This document shows positions 9,182-18,486 of a stretch of 64,000 nucleotides of DNA, piece by piece (position 1 is the first letter of the stretch; every line of letters starts with the position of its first letter). Below the pieces are notes generated by a model that was given only the letters and a program-made list of their open reading frames with translations, was not told the DNA's origin and searched no databases. The stretch lies in assembly GCF_010672455.1 (NCBI RefSeq), contig NZ_JAAHGO010000002.1, positions 124,001 through 188,000 of the forward strand, in the 5' to 3' direction. Position numbers and translations under genes: made by a program. The stretch comes from Okeania sp. SIO2C9. Lineage in GTDB: Bacteria; Cyanobacteriota; Cyanobacteriia; Cyanobacteriales; Microcoleaceae.

Positions 9182-9390
9182 TAAGATTTATATCATGTCC
9201 GGTACTTATCAATTAATACAGTTTCCTAGGTCATGCTGCGCAAACAGATAAGACTAAAACTCATAAGGTATGGAACCATTAGAGTAGCTCTTCAGATTAC
9301 AGAACTGCCAAAAAAAATCCTTAACTGAACTGTATTGATCTATAGACTTATCTACTTTCCTTCTTCAAAAAATCCTTAACAGAATTGTAT

Positions 9391-9559
9391 GTAAGCATTA
9401 AGCTATTAGCTGTCAGCTATAAACTTTTTAATGAATCAAGCAAGTATTCCTTTAATTCATACTACATTCTCAATCAGATATTCGTACTCTGAAGCTTTGA
9501 TAAAATTGCTTTTTTCTCCTTTAAAGCTAATAGCTGATAGCTAAATGCTGAATGCTTAC
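9391..9559. mobile_element. E-family MITE, copy 3 (169 bp, 8-bp duplication)
   Basis: The left end is GTAAGCATTAAGCTATTAGC and the right end GCTAAATGCTGAATGCTTAC. The flanks are AATTGTAT (9383-9390) and AACTGTAT (9560-9567), 7 of 8 matching. There is no coding capacity. Confidence 0.75.
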
Positions 9560-9706
9560 AACTGTATTGACTTATAAATAAGGGAGTATCGGAGATATTT
9601 GTCGTTGAGAAGAGGCTTCAAACCCAAATTTTTCAGTGAATATTAAGGCAATTTTCTACCTTTTTCCCCTATTCTATTTCTCGAACTCCTAACTCCTGAC
9701 TCCTTC

Positions 9707-10251
9707 GCCAAAAACCCTTACATTTGCAAAGATATCTAAGAGTTATGTAATACCAGAATACACGATAAATTTTGGCTACAAATAATAGAAAATTGTGATG
9801 ATAATTGCTCTATATTATATGATGGCTTTTTTCTTACTTCTTCTACTTCTTCCCTCTTCCCTCTTCCTGATAAAAAAACTAAATATTACAAAAAATTCAA
9901 CTTAGATAATTAACCCTTTCTTGACTACCTTCTACTATAAACTTACAGTCGCGATCACAACTACTTTACTATTACGATTGCCAAAAACCCTTACCTTTGC
10001 AAAGATATCTAAGAGTTATGTAATACCAGAATACACGATAAATTTTGGCTACAAATAATAGAAAATTGTGATGATAATTGCTCTATATTATATGATGGCT
10101 TTTTTCTTACTTCTTCTACTTCTTCCTTCTTCCCTCTTCCTGATAAAAAAACTAAATATTACAAAAAATTCAACTTAGATAATTAACCCTTTCTTGACTA
10201 CCTTATACTATAAACTTACAGTCGCGATCGCAACTGCTTTACTATTACGAT
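9707..10251. repeat. 273-bp tandem direct duplication
   Basis: Copies 9707-9979 and 9980-10251 both begin GCCAAAAACCCTTA and run through TTTTGGCTACAAATAATAG, a CTTCTTCCCTCTT stretch and CAGTCGCGATC. They differ at a handful of bases. No ORF of note. Its TTTTGGCTACAAATAAT stretch resembles the flank of E copy 2. Confidence 0.9.
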
Positions 10252-10402
10252 CTACTTTTATTATCCAAAATCTAAAAATAGTAAATTCTCAGTTTATATT
10301 ACTTAATGTAGTATAAATGTAATATAATTAATCTAGCACTACGCAAATAAGTTAGGACATTTATAAATGCTCAAAGTTAGTCAGGAATAACTGTTGACTT
10401 TT

Positions 10403-10430
10403 GTAGGGGCGAATGGCCATTCGCCCCTAC
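10403..10430. repeat. 28-bp palindrome, GTAGGGGCGAAT type
   Basis: A perfect palindrome with arms GTAGGGGCGAATGG / CCATTCGCCCCTAC, 59 bp before the ABC transporter start. Other copies are at 18238-18265 (inside a tnpB remnant) and 29315-29342; a version split by another repeat is at 18487-18535. Confidence 0.85.
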
Positions 10431-10488
10431 TGACTTCTAACTTGCCTAGCGCTCTAGCTGTGCCTCTAAAATATTTAATAGTAGAATT

Positions 10489-12315
10489 ATGGCAACTTTT
10501 CGGGACATCATTAAATACTATCAGGCATACCTACCACTTTCCATCTTAGGTATCGGAGCATCTAGCACCCTCGAACTAATTGATTTAATAGTTCCTTATG
10601 CCATCGGTCAGACCTTGAACATACTTTCAGACCATTCTACAGACTGGCCAATGGAAAACTTGATTGGAGCAATCTCCAATCTAACTGGACTACCAACAAA
10701 TCAACTATTATCCCTATCAGTGACATTAGGACTAATATTTTTGGTCAGCATCACCAAAGGTCCAACTATGGCTTGGTTAGGACACTGGTATCACTGGGTA
10801 GTTCCTCTAAAAGCACGTCGAGACCATTTCCAAAACGCCGTCAAAAAAATCCTCACCCTACCTATAGAATTTTATGATGAAAATAACCCAGGACGGATAG
10901 CCAACCGTATTTCTAAAGGAGTCTTAAACCACACTTGGACTTATCCTGAAATTGCTGGTGTATTAATACCCAAATTAGTGCGTGTACTAGGTATTTTTAT
11001 TGTTATCTGTTTAATAGAATGGCAGATTGCTATTCTATTCTTAATTTCTTTTATCTTTATTCTCAGCTTTACTACCAAAACTCTTCAACATCTTATCAAA
11101 ATGGAAGTAACTTTTGATAAGTATGAAGAAAACACAGAAAGTCATAATTCAGAAATTATTACCAATATTAAAACAGTCAAAGCATTTGCTACAGAAACTA
11201 AAGAATTCCACAAACAAACTACCCGAATTAACCGCGCTCTAAAATTTATTATCTATCGAATTCATCGAGGCTATGTTTGGCTATCTATGTATCAGACAAC
11301 AGTTGTTCAATTTTGCCTTTTCTTCATTCTGGGTTTAACATTATCAGCAACATTATCTGGTGAAATTTCTCTAGGATATTTTGTGACTGTATATACACTA
11401 GCAAGCATGGCTTATGCAGAGATAACTCCCATCAGTCAGATAACTGAAGAATTTGTCCGTCGCTATGCTTCAATGATTCGTTTCCATGAATTTATGCAAT
11501 TACCTATAGGTTCTGATGCTGCTAATTTATCAGGAGAAATTGCCAGTTCATCACAGATTAATGCCTATAAATTTACAGGAAAAGTTGAGTTATCTAATTT
11601 AAGCTTTGGCTACAATCAAAACCAACCTGTTTTACAGGATATAAATCTCTTAATTACACCTTGCCAAACAGTTGCCTTAGTAGGAAAATCTGGCTCAGGA
11701 AAATCTACTTTAGTCAAATTAATATTCAGATATTTTCAACCAAATCAAGGCAAAATTTTAATTGATGGAGAAGATATTAATACTCTGGATATTACAGGTT
11801 ATCGACGTAGATTAGCAATTGTTCATCAAGAAGTAGATATATTCAATGGCACTCTATTAAATAACTTGACCTACGGTAATCCTCAAGCAACTTTTGCCCA
11901 AGTTAAAGATGCTTGTAAAATTGCTAAAGTTGATGAATTTATTCAACAAATGCCTCAAGGTTACTATACAGTTGTTGGTGAAAGAGGAATGCGATTATCC
12001 GGTGGTCAACGACAACGTTTAGGAATCGCTAGGGCATTATTAGTAGACCCAGATGTGCTAATTTTTGATGAGGCAACTTCAAGTTTGGACTATGAAAGTG
12101 AGCGATCGATTCAGTTAGCAATGCGTAATATTTTTGGTACTCGCACTACAATTATTATTGCCCATAGATTAAGTACAGTTAGGGAGGCGGATAAAATCGT
12201 AGTTCTTGACCAAGGTAAAATTGTCGAAGTTGGTAGTCACGAAGAATTATTAGCTCAAAAAGGTATTTATGACCGACTACATTCATTACAAGAGACTGGA
12301 GAATTAATAGCTTAA
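10489..12315 (+). CDS. ABC exporter, fused permease and ATPase
   Basis: 608 aa half-transporter that should act as a dimer in the cytoplasmic membrane. The N-terminal ~330 residues are the transmembrane domain, with several hydrophobic helices. The nucleotide-binding domain has Walker A GKSGSGKST (about 398-406), signature LSGGQRQ (about 502), Walker B VLIFDEATS (about 520-528) and the H-loop IIAHRLS. It belongs to the lipid/peptide/multidrug type I exporter group; the substrate cannot be inferred. A 96-bp segment spanning its 3' end is duplicated downstream at 12755-12850. Confidence 0.9.
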   Translation: MATFRDIIKYYQAYLPLSILGIGASSTLELIDLIVPYAIGQTLNILSDHSTDWPMENLIGAISNLTGLPTNQLLSLSVTLGLIFLVSITKGPTMAWLGHWYHWVVPLKARRDHFQNAVKKILTLPIEFYDENNPGRIANRISKGVLNHTWTYPEIAGVLIPKLVRVLGIFIVICLIEWQIAILFLISFIFILSFTTKTLQHLIKMEVTFDKYEENTESHNSEIITNIKTVKAFATETKEFHKQTTRINRALKFIIYRIHRGYVWLSMYQTTVVQFCLFFILGLTLSATLSGEISLGYFVTVYTLASMAYAEITPISQITEEFVRRYASMIRFHEFMQLPIGSDAANLSGEIASSSQINAYKFTGKVELSNLSFGYNQNQPVLQDINLLITPCQTVALVGKSGSGKSTLVKLIFRYFQPNQGKILIDGEDINTLDITGYRRRLAIVHQEVDIFNGTLLNNLTYGNPQATFAQVKDACKIAKVDEFIQQMPQGYYTVVGERGMRLSGGQRQRLGIARALLVDPDVLIFDEATSSLDYESERSIQLAMRNIFGTRTTIIIAHRLSTVREADKIVVLDQGKIVEVGSHEELLAQKGIYDRLHSLQETGELIA

Positions 12316-12433
12316 GTCTGGCAGGAGGAAACAAGAAAATTTGTAACATTATTTTTTTGAACTGGTATCATAAACATTCAACACAAATATAGTCTTATGT
12401 AGTCATATATAGTCATATGGTCTCCAGAAATTG

Positions 12434-12725
12434 GGGCGACTATTGACATAATCTAACAATGTCTGTGATGATGAAAATCAAATAGCCTCAAGAGTCAACG
12501 ATCTGATTTTAATAGGGTGAAATTCCTGGACTGACACGCTACCTCTAGACACATCAGAACCTACGTCCAAGCCTCTGTATTATGACCAAGTAGAAATTGA
12601 ATCAGGGAGATCATCATGCAAAGAGGAAAAGAAAAAGCAGTCTCAAATGCTTTTAGCTATGGGAAGCGAGGGTGTTGTAGTTCACCCAGTCATGGTAACA
12701 CCTGCAAAATAAGGATGTGTCATAT
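12434..12725 (+). other. Possible 5' fragment of a group II intron
   Basis: The segment starts GGGCGAC (group II introns begin GUGYG). It continues with AGAGTCAACGATCTGATTT, AATAGGGTGAAATTCC and GACACGCTACCTCTAGACAC, which look to me like domain I of cyanobacterial group II introns. No reverse transcriptase ORF and no domain V hairpin follow. The assignment is from pattern memory; an unrelated structured element is possible. Confidence 0.3.
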
Positions 12726-12754
12726 TTGACTACATTTTTATGAACTATTTATCG

Positions 12755-12850
12755 CCGACTACATTCATTACAAGAGACTGGAGAATTAATAGCTTAAGTT
12801 TGGCAGGAGGAAACAAGAAAATTTGTAACATTATTTTTTTGAACTGGTAT
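12755..12850 (+). repeat. Duplicated 3' end of the ABC exporter gene
   Basis: These 96 bp match 12273-12368 almost exactly (one difference seen: AAGTTTGG versus AAGTCTGG), including the last codons, the stop and about 50 bp beyond. The intervening 386 bp include the possible intron fragment, so insertion with a long target copy or unequal recombination produced this layout. Confidence 0.9.
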
Positions 12851-12975
12851 AACCACTATTTCTTCCTGTTCCCTGTTCCCTGTTGCCTCTTCTCTAGAGA
12901 TGTCTAATAAATTTTTTCTCAAAAACTATTGCAATTAATTTTTTTTGTGTTACTATATATAAATGTGAGTCGTAA

Positions 12976-13057
12976 GGGTCGGTGCCCGAGTGGTTAATGG
13001 GGGCGGACTGTAAATCCGCTGGCTATGCCTACGCTGGTTCAAATCCAGCTCGGCCCA
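12976..13057 (+). tRNA. tRNA-Tyr (GTA)
   Basis: 82 nt with a long variable arm, as expected for a class II tyrosine tRNA. The acceptor stem GGGTCGG pairs with TCGGCCC, the anticodon loop contains CTGTAAA (anticodon GTA), and the T arm is GCTGGTTCAAATCCAGC. The 3' CCA is not encoded. It is followed 30 nt later by tRNA-Thr, so the two are probably co-transcribed. Confidence 0.95.
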
Positions 13058-13087
13058 CTCACAAATAGGAAGGATTGAAAGAAAAAT

Positions 13088-13159
13088 GCCCGTGTGGCTC
13101 AGTGGTAGAGCACACCCTTGGTAAGGGTGAGGTCACGAGTTCAATCCTCGTCACGGGCT
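13088..13159 (+). tRNA. tRNA-Thr (GGT)
   Basis: 72 nt. The acceptor stem GCCCGTG pairs with CACGGGC, the anticodon loop TTGGTAA gives GGT (reads ACC/ACU), and the T arm is CGAGTTCAATCCTCG. The 3' CCA is not encoded. It follows tRNA-Tyr. Confidence 0.95.
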
Positions 13160-13397
13160 TTGAAAATAATTAACAGTATTCTTAAATATATAATATCCTA
13201 ATAAATGAGTTTTGCTTTTTTTGTTGATGATATGTAGTTCTAGTTAGAGCCAGATGAAAAAAGCCTAAAGTCTTAGATGATTATGTAATTAAAGCTTTAG
13301 TATTTTAAGTAAAGTTATACATATTTAGCTATTATTCTCAAATAGCTTCAATGGTATGGCACAATCAATAAACTAGGTATTTTTTGGGGAAGGTGGT

Positions 13398-14330
13398 ATG
13401 ACACCTACAAAACTTTCAGATTCAGAAAAATTAGAAATTGTTGAGCTGTATCAAACTACAGAACATAATACTATTACTCTAGCAGACCGCTATGGAGTAA
13501 GTAGTTCTACGATTAGACGTATATTGCAAAGTAGCATACCAGAAGATGAATATAAAGACCTAGTTCAACAGAAACAAAAACGTCCATCTCGTTCCCAAAA
13601 AAATATCGACCAGGATACAACAGACGACTTGGATGAATTCAAAGTCAAGGAAGATCAAGATCGAGAAGTATTAGATGATGGGGAAGATGAATCAGGTGAA
13701 GTAATCAAAAAAAGACGACGACGGTCTTCTTCATCTAATAATTCTGAGATTAATCAGCAAACAGAAGTTCCTAAATTATCTTTAACTTCTCAAGACAAGC
13801 AAAGATCAAGCGATCGCCTTGAGAATAATTACGAACTGCCAAAAGAAGAAATAGAAGAGATTTTAGCAGCAGACTTACTAGAGCAAACCCAAAATTTAGA
13901 TGATTTTGAGGATGATGATTTAGAAGATTTTGCTCAGGAATTTGACGATGAAGATAAGCTTGACGAAGAAGAGGATCTAGAAACCCCCTATAACTTATCT
14001 ATTCATAATTCTAGTTATTCTGAAATTAGAGTCTATCCTCTCACAGAATCTGTTCTGCCAAAAATTTGTTATCTAGTAGTAGATAAATTTACAGAGTTAG
14101 TTACTAAACCTTTGATGGCCTTTGGCGAGCTAGGACAAATACCTATAGAAGATTCTCAAGAGAGGACTTTACCAGTTTTTGACAATCACCGAGTAGCTCA
14201 TAGATTTTCTACCCGCAACCAAAGAGTGCTAAAAGTGCCTGATGGTAGAATGTTGCAAAAAACTTCAGTATATTTACAAGCAAAAGGAATTACTCGACTA
14301 CTGATTGATGGTCAAGTATACAAGTTATAG
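13398..14330 (+). CDS. Putative DNA-binding protein with transposase-like HTH and acidic linker
   Basis: 310 aa. The ATG follows GGAAGGTGG. Residues about 1-50 form a helix-turn-helix like those at the front of transposases (KLSDSEKLEIVELYQ, then ITLADRYGVSSSTIRRIL). Residues about 60-200 are low complexity: basic patches (KKRRRRSSSS) alternate with runs of Asp/Glu. The C-terminal ~100 residues (from RVYPLTESVLPK to the end) form a folded block with a hydrophobic KICYLVVDKF segment. I believe this arrangement is conserved in cyanobacteria, with unknown function. It looks like a domesticated HTH regulator rather than a transposase, since no catalytic domain is present. Confidence 0.65.
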   Translation: MTPTKLSDSEKLEIVELYQTTEHNTITLADRYGVSSSTIRRILQSSIPEDEYKDLVQQKQKRPSRSQKNIDQDTTDDLDEFKVKEDQDREVLDDGEDESGEVIKKRRRRSSSSNNSEINQQTEVPKLSLTSQDKQRSSDRLENNYELPKEEIEEILAADLLEQTQNLDDFEDDDLEDFAQEFDDEDKLDEEEDLETPYNLSIHNSSYSEIRVYPLTESVLPKICYLVVDKFTELVTKPLMAFGELGQIPIEDSQERTLPVFDNHRVAHRFSTRNQRVLKVPDGRMLQKTSVYLQAKGITRLLIDGQVYKL

Positions 14331-14413
14331 TAACTACTGAGGTCAGGAAATTCTTGACTAAATTCTTTAAATTAAAATCTAAGAATAGGCACAATTTATT
14401 TTCCAGAATCAAA

Positions 14414-14659
14414 TCAAAAATCCTCTTGATGCTCTTTTATCTGTCCAATGCCAAACAGAGGTGGTAGGAGAATAGAACTAATAATAACTCCTATACTCAC
14501 ACTAAATGCCAAAATTACTCCAACAGGTATATGAATGGACTGGAAAGCCATAAATTTCAAAGATATTGGGGTAGAATTCTGGACTGAGAAGATTGCAATA
14601 CCACTCACCCACAATGCCAGAATTATACTACTAAGAATTGGCGAAATGAATTTTTGCAT
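14414..14659 (-). CDS. LapA-domain (DUF1049) membrane protein
   Basis: 81 aa with two transmembrane helices (about 9-27 and 42-65) flanking SVQNSTPISLKFMAFQSIHI. That pattern, a helix, an xVQNxxPVxLxF strand and a second helix, is the LapA/YciS signature. In enteric bacteria LapA takes part in envelope assembly; its role in cyanobacteria is unknown. It converges with the upstream DNA-binding gene. Confidence 0.75.
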   Translation of the reverse strand: MQKFISPILSSIILALWVSGIAIFSVQNSTPISLKFMAFQSIHIPVGVILAFSVSIGVIISSILLPPLFGIGQIKEHQEDF

Positions 14660-14855
14660 TAAATCAGCTTAAGACGCAAAATAACTAATTACTACCTTAC
14701 CATGAATGACAAAATTCTGACTTCTGACTTTAGTTAGCCCCCCTCTCTGACTTCTAACTTTTGACTTTTGACTTTTGAGTTCTGACTTCTAACTTCGTTA
14801 ATGATGTACCGTAGTCTAAAATTAAATCAATTCATCTAAACTTGAAAATTGATCA

Positions 14856-15545
14856 ATGCTAGTTCCTCTAACTCGTAAAACATTTGAACAACTAATTCCA
14901 ACTGTAGCTACGAGCGACCAATATAAATATTATTGGGGAAAATTCTCTGATGTTTTGAAACGAGCTTTAATTTCTGCCGTTGCAGTTTTGACCATTGTTT
15001 TAATTAACGTATTTGCTCATAACGATGGAGACCCTTTATTCTTACTAATTGGTATTACAGCAGGTCTTTATTGGTTTTGGGGGCCTGTTTTGTTAGCTAG
15101 TCTTCGCAATATGGAATGTAGGCGATACCCATATAGTGGTTTATGGCAAGGACGAGTTTTAGATGTATATATTACGGAAGAAGTTGTTGGTGAAGAAGAA
15201 ACAGTTAATAAGAAAGGGGAACTAATGATCGTAGAAAATTTAGAGCAACGAATTAATTTAGAAGTAGGCGATAAAACAGGATTTGTAACTGAAATTCAGG
15301 CTCCACTACGCCGTCATCATCAAGGGGTTTCTAGAGGTCAGGTAGCTGTAATGTTAGTAATGTCTTATCAAGAAGATTTAGGAAAAATTGTGAAAAGTTC
15401 AGATGTTTATCTTCCTACTGTAAATCTCTGGGTTAGTGATTATCCATATCTCAGAAGAGATGCTTTTGTTGAAGCAATTAATCAGGTACGTTCATCTCGT
15501 AAAAAAAGTAAGCAAAGTCAATCAAGTGATATGAGGTTTAGTTAA
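14856..15545 (+). CDS. Conserved cyanobacterial two-helix membrane protein
   Basis: 229 aa. Residues about 33-75 contain two closely spaced hydrophobic helices (ISAVAVLTIVLINVF and LFLLIGITAGLYWF), followed by a soluble domain beginning SLRNMECRRYPYSGLWQGRV. Relatives are sometimes labelled phosphate ABC transporter permease, but I see no permease features and treat that as a misnomer. The tail is basic and Ser-rich (SSRKKSKQSQSS). Function unknown. Confidence 0.65.
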   Translation: MLVPLTRKTFEQLIPTVATSDQYKYYWGKFSDVLKRALISAVAVLTIVLINVFAHNDGDPLFLLIGITAGLYWFWGPVLLASLRNMECRRYPYSGLWQGRVLDVYITEEVVGEEETVNKKGELMIVENLEQRINLEVGDKTGFVTEIQAPLRRHHQGVSRGQVAVMLVMSYQEDLGKIVKSSDVYLPTVNLWVSDYPYLRRDAFVEAINQVRSSRKKSKQSQSSDMRFS

Positions 15546-16099
15546 AATTCTACAAGTTAGACTATAAACATATTTAACTCGATCTTCTTATAGCTGATTA
15601 AAATTAGGTTATTTTCCTAACAAAACTTCGATATGGCTTATTTCTAAATAGTACAATTTCACGAAATATTCAATAAATAAATATTACTTAACTTATACAC
15701 TAAAAATTTAGACTTCGGTCTTAATGTTTTTGTCGATACATATTTCTAGAATCATAAAATTTATCTGATATTCGGTATGATAAAGGTTAGTAATTTATTA
15801 TCTATATTTTTATTTTTAATAGGTTCGTAATTGACCTCCACTATTTCAAGATTATCTCTTTGAACGGAAGCTAAGAGGGGTGCATCTCAATGTTTGCAAA
15901 AATACTTTTTTCCTATATACTCCCTGTTGCCTTCCGGAGCTGTTGCCTCTCTTGGTCAGCATTCCCTTGCGTCTGACGCCGACGCGGGGTCTGACCGCTG
16001 TTGCCTAAAAGCGATAAATTTTTGGTTTTATTCATGCATTGAGATTCACCTAGTAACAGAGCGGTAAACTTATGATAATTTATAGTTAAATTCAGTAGT
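15546..16099. other. Gap with a dispersed repeat
   Basis: The first 300 bp are AT-rich without recognisable structure. 15880-16050 is a copy of the 3698-3820 repeat (GCAAAAATAC, ACTCCCTGTTGCC, AAAAGCGATAAATTTTTGG) with about 70 extra GC-rich bases (CGTCTGACGCCGACGCGG) inside, apparently a nested insertion. The apparent ORF at 15913-16125 is made of this repeat. Confidence 0.6.
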
Positions 16100-16726
16100 T
16101 CACTTACCTTGACCTTGTTGACCATAAGCTTGCCAAGCTAAGTCCACTAAACCATTAATAATAGCCACTGCTACCACAGCACTACCCTTACGACCATCAA
16201 TTCTAATATGAGGAATCATCGAATCGTATAAACGTGACTTAGCTACATCCACCCCCACAAAACCAGAAGGAGTACCAATAACCAAAGCAGGTCTAATTTC
16301 CTCAGCTTCAATTAAGTCAACAATTGCACAGAGGGCAGTTTGAGCTTCACCTATAACAAAAATTCCCTCTGGATAACGTCTAGCTAGAGTTTCAATTCCC
16401 CAAGCTGCCGTAGTTTTTTCCTTTTGGGGTCTAGTTATAGCATCCATTGAACAATAAACAGGATTAACAAAGGTACTTTGAATTACTGGCGCAATACCCA
16501 CTTGGACCATTGGCACATCTACGACAATAGTTGTACGAGCAGCTAAAGCAGCAGCTCCAGACTGTAAAGCATGGTCAGAGAAACTAATTAGAGACTTATA
16601 TCCAAAATCTGCTGTAGCATATATTACCCGCCTCACAATTTCGTACTCCGCAGGAGAGAATGCGTGAGGGCCAATTTCTCTGTCAATAATTCCTAAGCTT
16701 TGGGCATCTGTGATGTGCCATTCCAT
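16100..16726 (-). CDS. cobH: Precorrin-8X methylmutase (cobalt-precorrin-8 isomerase)
   Basis: 208 aa, the normal length. CobH/CbiC moves the C-11 methyl group to C-12, forming hydrogenobyrinate or cobyrinate in cobalamin synthesis. Family blocks seen are IVRRVIYATADF near the N-terminus, SDHALQSGAAAL, the ARRYPEGIFVIGEAQTAL core, ALVIGTPSGFVGV, and GRKGSAVVAVAIINGLV, the expected glycine-rich end. There is no other cobalamin gene here, typical of the scattered pathway in cyanobacteria. I found no cobalamin riboswitch upstream. Confidence 0.92.
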   Translation of the reverse strand: MEWHITDAQSLGIIDREIGPHAFSPAEYEIVRRVIYATADFGYKSLISFSDHALQSGAAALAARTTIVVDVPMVQVGIAPVIQSTFVNPVYCSMDAITRPQKEKTTAAWGIETLARRYPEGIFVIGEAQTALCAIVDLIEAEEIRPALVIGTPSGFVGVDVAKSRLYDSMIPHIRIDGRKGSAVVAVAIINGLVDLAWQAYGQQGQGK

Positions 16727-17044
16727 ATCAAATTATTCCTCTGCCTGCAATAAGTTAATTAATATAAAGATTCAAAAAAATGAAAATATTAGCAATTAAT
16801 AATACCCTGGAAGGGCAAAATTTTAAAGAAATTTCCACGGGAGTAAATTTATAATTTATATAGCACTACAAGAATTGGTTAGGACATTTTTCAATCCTAA
16901 AATCCTTTTACAGTTTGCTATTCCCTGTTCCCTGTTCCCTGTTCCCTGTTCCCTGTTCCCTGTTCCCTGTTCCCTGTTCCCTGTTCCCTGTTCCCTAGCG
17001 CGTAGCGCTATAAATATCTAATTAGCTATCAGATTTTTATAGAT
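16727..17044. other. Gap: empty M-element site and heptamer tandem array
   Basis: No gene. 16860-16900 is the unoccupied counterpart of the M copy 2 site. About ten to eleven head-to-tail copies of TTCCCTG follow (16919-16996), then CTAGCGCGTAGCGCTATA, which also closes the related block near 7665. Confidence 0.8.
16919..16996. repeat. TTCCCTG heptamer tandem repeat
   Basis: About ten to eleven perfect head-to-tail copies of a 7-bp unit. Shorter runs of the same word occur near 7640, 12865, 42728 and 49612. Such short tandemly repeated heptanucleotides are well known in cyanobacterial intergenic DNA. The array is likely to vary in length between isolates. Confidence 0.9.
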
Positions 17045-17119
17045 ATGTTTAATCGTCGTAAATTTATACTTTCTTCTGCTTTGATCGGTGGTGGTCTAAT
17101 TACCGAAAAGCAACGTTGA
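17045..17119 (+). pseudogene. phoD: phoD alkaline phosphatase, 5' fragment
   Basis: MFNRRKFILSSALIGGGL is a twin-arginine-like export signal characteristic of PhoD/PhoX-type phosphatases. The frame ends after 25 codons in the left end of an IS605-type element. The sequence resumes at 18679 with the next recognisable PhoD block. PhoD is a secreted phosphodiesterase/phosphatase used under phosphate limitation; this copy is dead. Confidence 0.65.
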
Positions 17120-18237
17120 AGGCCCCCGTATTTGAACTGGGGGATGAAAACAAGTGAGTCGTTTAGACTAGACAACTTTAGTTGTCCTGTGCTATTGTTA
17201 GCTACAATTAAGCTTTCCAACTCCCGTTTCAAATGTACTCTTGTCAGCAAGTTTTAGTAGGTAAAAATCCCGAATTAATTGCTATTTTAACATTCTTATG
17301 TGAACAGTCTCACAAGCTCACTAACATGGGAATATATTATGGTCGGCAATTATTTTTTAAGTCTTACAAAACTCTGGGCAAGTTTGACTTGGAAAAAGTC
17401 TACAAAAAGAACAATCACTATAAAGTTTTATATTCGCTCTTCAGCACAACAAATATTGAGAACTGTAGCTGAATCATTTAGGTCTTCAGGATGGTCTCAT
17501 TATTGCCTACACTGAAGGTAAAATATCAGACATACCAAGGATTCCTAACTACAGAAAAAAAGGGGGAATGGCTACAGTTAGTTACCCAACTCATGCATTA
17601 AAACTTAAAGATAATCAAATTAGAGTTCCGCTAGGTAATACTTGTAAGCGCTGGTTTAGTCTAGATTGCTTTTATATTCCTATGCCGAGTAATCTCGAAT
17701 TTAATGCTATTAAAGAACTGAGAATCCTACCAATAAATAGATGTTTTTACTATGAATTTGTCTATGAAAAAGAAGTAGTTAAACCTCAATTAAATCAAGA
17801 AAATGTATTAGGGATAGATCATGGTTTAAATAATTGGTTGACCTGTGTATCTAATGTGGGTACTAGCGCGGGTTATGGATGGTAAACATCTCAAATCAAT
17901 GAATCGTTGGTACAACAAACAAGTATCAACTATTAAAGAAAATCAACCGACTGGATTTTGGCCAAATAAACTAGCTGCCATTACTGAAAAACGTAACCGC
18001 CAAATCCGATTTGGGTATCAATAAAGCAGCCAGAATAGTCATTAATCATTGCGCACGAAAATTCTATTGGTACAATTGTATTTGGTTGGAATAAAGGTCA
18101 GAAAAATCAAATAAAATTAGGAAAGAAAAGTAATTCAGAATTTGTACCAATTCCGACAGCTAGACTCAAAGAAAGAATAGCTCAGTTGTGTGATGAGTAT
18201 GGAATTATATTTATAGAAACCGAAGAAAGTTATACTT

Positions 18238-18265
18238 GTAGGGGCGAATGGCCATTCGCCCCTAC
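18238..18265. repeat. 28-bp GTAGGGGCGAAT palindrome inside tnpB
   Basis: Identical to the copy at 10403-10430. It sits just after the ESYT block of tnpB, where intact relatives read SKASF (compare 57144-58403), and the local reading frame stays open through it. Confidence 0.85.
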
Positions 18266-18341
18266 GTTTTTAGATGGTGACAATCTGTCTATTTATGGTG
18301 AGAAACCCAATGATTGGAAACCGTCAGGAAAAAGAATAAAG

Positions 18342-18400
18342 CGATGCAGCGCCGCCAAAGGGGGTTTCCCCCATGAGCGACTGCATCAAGACAGCGTGGT
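18342..18400. repeat. GC-rich palindromic repeat inside tnpB
   Basis: The sequence GCGATGCAGCGCCGCCAAAG, then GGGTTTCCCCC, then GCGACTGCATCAAG separates the tnpB segments encoding GKRIKR and the following GLYRAGNN-like stretch. GCGATGCAGC and GACTGCATC are near-complementary ends around a GGGGG/CCCCC hairpin. I recall similar sequences as dispersed repeats in other filamentous cyanobacteria. Confidence 0.65.
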
Positions 18401-18486
18401 TTGTATAGAGCAGGTAATAATTGGTGTGTGAATGCAGACTGTAATGGGGCTGCAAATATCATCACAAAAGTAAGCCGCAAAGCTAA

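Larger units (their letters stand above)
8128..10488. other. 2.3-kb gene-free hotspot of duplications and mobile elements
   Basis: I see no protein gene. In order it holds a 149-bp tandem duplication, E copy 2, M copy 3, E copy 3, a 273-bp tandem duplication and the 28-bp GTAGGGGCGAAT palindrome at 10403-10430. Between them are runs of CTTCTTCCCTCTT and CTGACTCCT words. The region separates the Nudix gene from the ABC transporter. Confidence 0.75.
12316..12975. other. Gap with possible intron fragment and a duplicated gene 3' end
   Basis: No intact gene. It holds a possible group II intron 5' fragment (12434-12725), a 96-bp copy of the ABC gene 3' end (12755-12850), and CTGTTCCCTGTTCCC words near 12865. 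The TAGTCTTATGTAGTCATATA stretch near 12390 is unexplained. Confidence 0.6.

Noticed and set aside
15913-16125. 70-aa minus-strand ORF overlapping the cobH 3' end
   Set aside because: Composed of the dispersed repeat also present at 3698-3820.
16727-16880. Cobalamin riboswitch upstream of cobH
   Set aside because: No GCCACTG B12-box-like motif is present in the upstream region.
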